From Nitriliruptoraceae bacterium (GTDB taxonomy: Bacteria; Actinomycetota; Nitriliruptoria; Nitriliruptorales; Nitriliruptoraceae), in the NCBI GenBank assembly GCA_007121975.1, contig SKJO01000154.1:1-15144 (forward strand): a stretch of DNA of 15,144 nucleotides, read 5' to 3'. Below, in pieces: positions 13,672 to 15,144 of the stretch; within the stretch, counting starts at the first letter, position 1, and every line of letters starts with the position of its first letter. A program made the position numbers and the translations under genes. The notes beneath the pieces were generated by a model that was not told the DNA's origin, ran no database searches, and worked only from the letters and a program-made list of their open reading frames with translations.

Positions 13672-15144
13672 CGTCCCACCTCCACGGCGCGCGGCCCGGT
13701 GGGCCGCGGCACGAAGCCCAGGTCCTGCTCGAAGGCCCAGGCCACCCGGAACATCAGGTCGTCGCGCAGCAGCGGGGCCATCACCTGCAGCCCGACCGGC
13801 AGCGCGGTGTCGGGATCGTCGGGAGCCGGGGCCAGCCCGGCCGGCAGCGACAGGGCGGGGATGCCCGCCAGGGAGGCGGGCACGGTCGCGACGTCGTTGA
13901 GGTACATCGCGAGCGGATCGGCGGTCTTGGTCCCGAGCCCGAAGGCCACCGCCGGCGAGGTGGGGCTGACCAGCACGTCGGCGGCGTCGAACGCCGCACG
14001 GAAGTCCTGCGCGATCAGGGTGCGCACCTTGCTGGCCTGCAGGTAGTAGGCGTCGAAGTAGCCCGAGGACAGCGCGTGGGTGCCGATCATGATGCGGCGC
14101 TTGACCTCGGGGCCGAACCCGGCCGCGCGGGTGGCGGCGTTCATCTGCTCGGCGGTGGGCGCGTCGATGCGCAGCCCGTAGCGCACCCCGTCGAAGCGCG
14201 CGAGGTTGGACGACGCCTCCGAGGGCGCCACGAGGTAGTAGGCCGGCAGTCCGTAGGGCGCGTGGGGCAGCGACACCTCGACCACGCTCGCGCCGAGCCG
14301 CTCGAAGCGCTCGAGCGCCGCGGCGAAGGCGGCGGCGACCCCCGGCTCGTAGCCCTCACCCTGCAGCTCGGCGACCACGCCGATGCGTAGCCCCTCGATG
14401 CCGTCGCGCAGGTGGGCGGTGAGGTCGGGCACCGGATCGGACACCGAGGTGGAGTCGAGCGGGTCGTGGGCCTGGATCACCGCCTGCAACCGTGCGGCGT
14501 CCTCGACGGTGCGGGCGAAAGGACCGGCCTGGTCCAGCGACGAGGCGAAGGCCACCAGGCCGTAGCGCGACACCGTGCCGTAGGTGGGCTTGGCACCCAC
14601 CAGCCCGGTCAGTGCCGCCGGCTGGCGGATCGAGCCGCCGGTGTCGGTGCCGATGGCCAGCGGGGCGAGCAGCCCGGCGACCGCCGTGGCCGACCCACCC
14701 GAGGAGCCACCCGGTACCCGGTCGAGGTCCCACGGGTTGCGGCTGGGTCCGTAGGCCGAGTTCTCGGTCGACGAGCCCATCGCGAACTCGTCCATGTTGG
14801 TCTTGCCGAGCACGACGATGTCCGCCCGGCGCAGGTGCTGACTGACGGTCGCGTCGTAGGGCGGGACCCAGCCCTCGAGGATGCGCGAGCCGCAGGTGGT
14901 CGGCACCCCGCGCAGGGTCAGCACGTCCTTGAGCGCGAGCGGCACCCCGGCCAGGGGCCCGAGCGGCTCGCCGGCGGCCCGACGGGTGTCGATGTCGTCC
15001 GCATGCGCGCGGGCGGCCTCGGCGGTGACAGCCAGGAACGCATGGGTGGGCTCGGTGCCGAGCTCGTCGGCCGGCGCGGCGGCCCACACCGGGCCGTCGG
15101 CCACCACGCCGTCGATCGCGGCGATGCGGGCCAGGTGCGCGTCG
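13668..15144 (-). CDS. gatA: Aspartyl/glutamyl-tRNA amidotransferase subunit A (5' end outside window)
   Basis: This amidase-signature enzyme hydrolyses glutamine to supply ammonia to GatB. The Ser-cisSer-Lys triad is visible: lysine in PLALKDV, cis-serine in VPGGSSGGSA, and nucleophile serine in GTDTGGSIRQPAALTG. Their spacing (75 and 24 residues) equals that of the Staphylococcus GatA. Later blocks SRYGLVAFASSLDQAGP, SSNLARFDGVRYG and GTHALSSGYFDAYY confirm GatA rather than a generic amidase. The frame is open to the window edge, where DAHLARIAAIDG matches the first conserved helix, so a GTG at 15107 is internal and the true start is outside, probably a few tens of codons further. About 18 extra residues (around VVADGPVWAAAPADELGTEP) sit between that helix and HAFL. 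gatC is expected upstream. Confidence 0.96.
   Translation of the reverse strand, partial: DAHLARIAAIDGVVADGPVWAAAPADELGTEPTHAFLAVTAEAARAHADDIDTRRAAGEPLGPLAGVPLALKDVLTLRGVPTTCGSRILEGWVPPYDATVSQHLRRADIVVLGKTNMDEFAMGSSTENSAYGPSRNPWDLDRVPGGSSGGSATAVAGLLAPLAIGTDTGGSIRQPAALTGLVGAKPTYGTVSRYGLVAFASSLDQAGPFARTVEDAARLQAVIQAHDPLDSTSVSDPVPDLTAHLRDGIEGLRIGVVAELQGEGYEPGVAAAFAAALERFERLGASVVEVSLPHAPYGLPAYYLVAPSEASSNLARFDGVRYGLRIDAPTAEQMNAATRAAGFGPEVKRRIMIGTHALSSGYFDAYYLQASKVRTLIAQDFRAAFDAADVLVSPTSPAVAFGLGTKTADPLAMYLNDVATVPASLAGIPALSLPAGLAPAPDDPDTALPVGLQVMAPLLRDDLMFRVAWAFEQDLGFVPRPTGPRAVEVGR

Overview
The window is GC-rich bacterial chromosome that most likely comes from an actinobacterium, possibly a deep-branching one. 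The evidence is the extreme GC at third codon positions, frequent GTG starts, long spurious antisense reading frames, and actinobacterial-type DXS, IlvB/IlvN and GatA/GatB proteins. The phylum call is an inference from style and protein similarity. No tRNA, rRNA, insertion sequence, phage or CRISPR locus was seen.

Left part (1-3541). The tail of a CitE-family lyase is followed by three leftward PlsC-type acyltransferases. All three share the C-terminal signature YPDG-P-GA-WVPARLGGGAP, so they look like tandem paralogs. The two upstream copies overlap by GTGA. The third is separated from them by a gene-free stretch of about 750 bp. That stretch holds two pairs of 44-nt inverted repeats, each pair with a 63-bp period, plus a perfect 32-nt palindrome and short tandem repeats. 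The leftmost acyltransferase carries a C-terminal 11-residue repeat encoded by nearly identical 33-bp units.

Middle part (3540-10236). An agmatinase-type ureohydrolase runs rightward, and its ATG overlaps the ATG of the divergent acyltransferase inside one CATG. It converges on a leftward cluster, in transcription order dxs, an ilvB leader, ilvB, ilvN and a class V aminotransferase. The aminotransferase is coupled to ilvN by a GTGA overlap. No ilvC follows. The 348-bp ilvB leader region contains a good sigma70-type promoter, a 24-residue leader peptide with a Leu-Leu-Val-Val-Val run just before its stop, and two strong back-to-back hairpins. Together these look like a branched-chain amino acid attenuator, which is the clearest regulatory find here.

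Right part (10237-15144). A CHASE-domain membrane histidine kinase without a visible response regulator runs rightward. It converges on gatB and gatA, which run leftward with an ATGA overlap. gatA is cut by the window edge. GatA and GatB are subunits of the tRNA-dependent amidotransferase, and gatC is probably just outside.

Most genes are housekeeping. The unusual material is the ilvB attenuator, the paired-hairpin intergenic region, the repeat-tailed acyltransferase and the overlapping divergent start codons.
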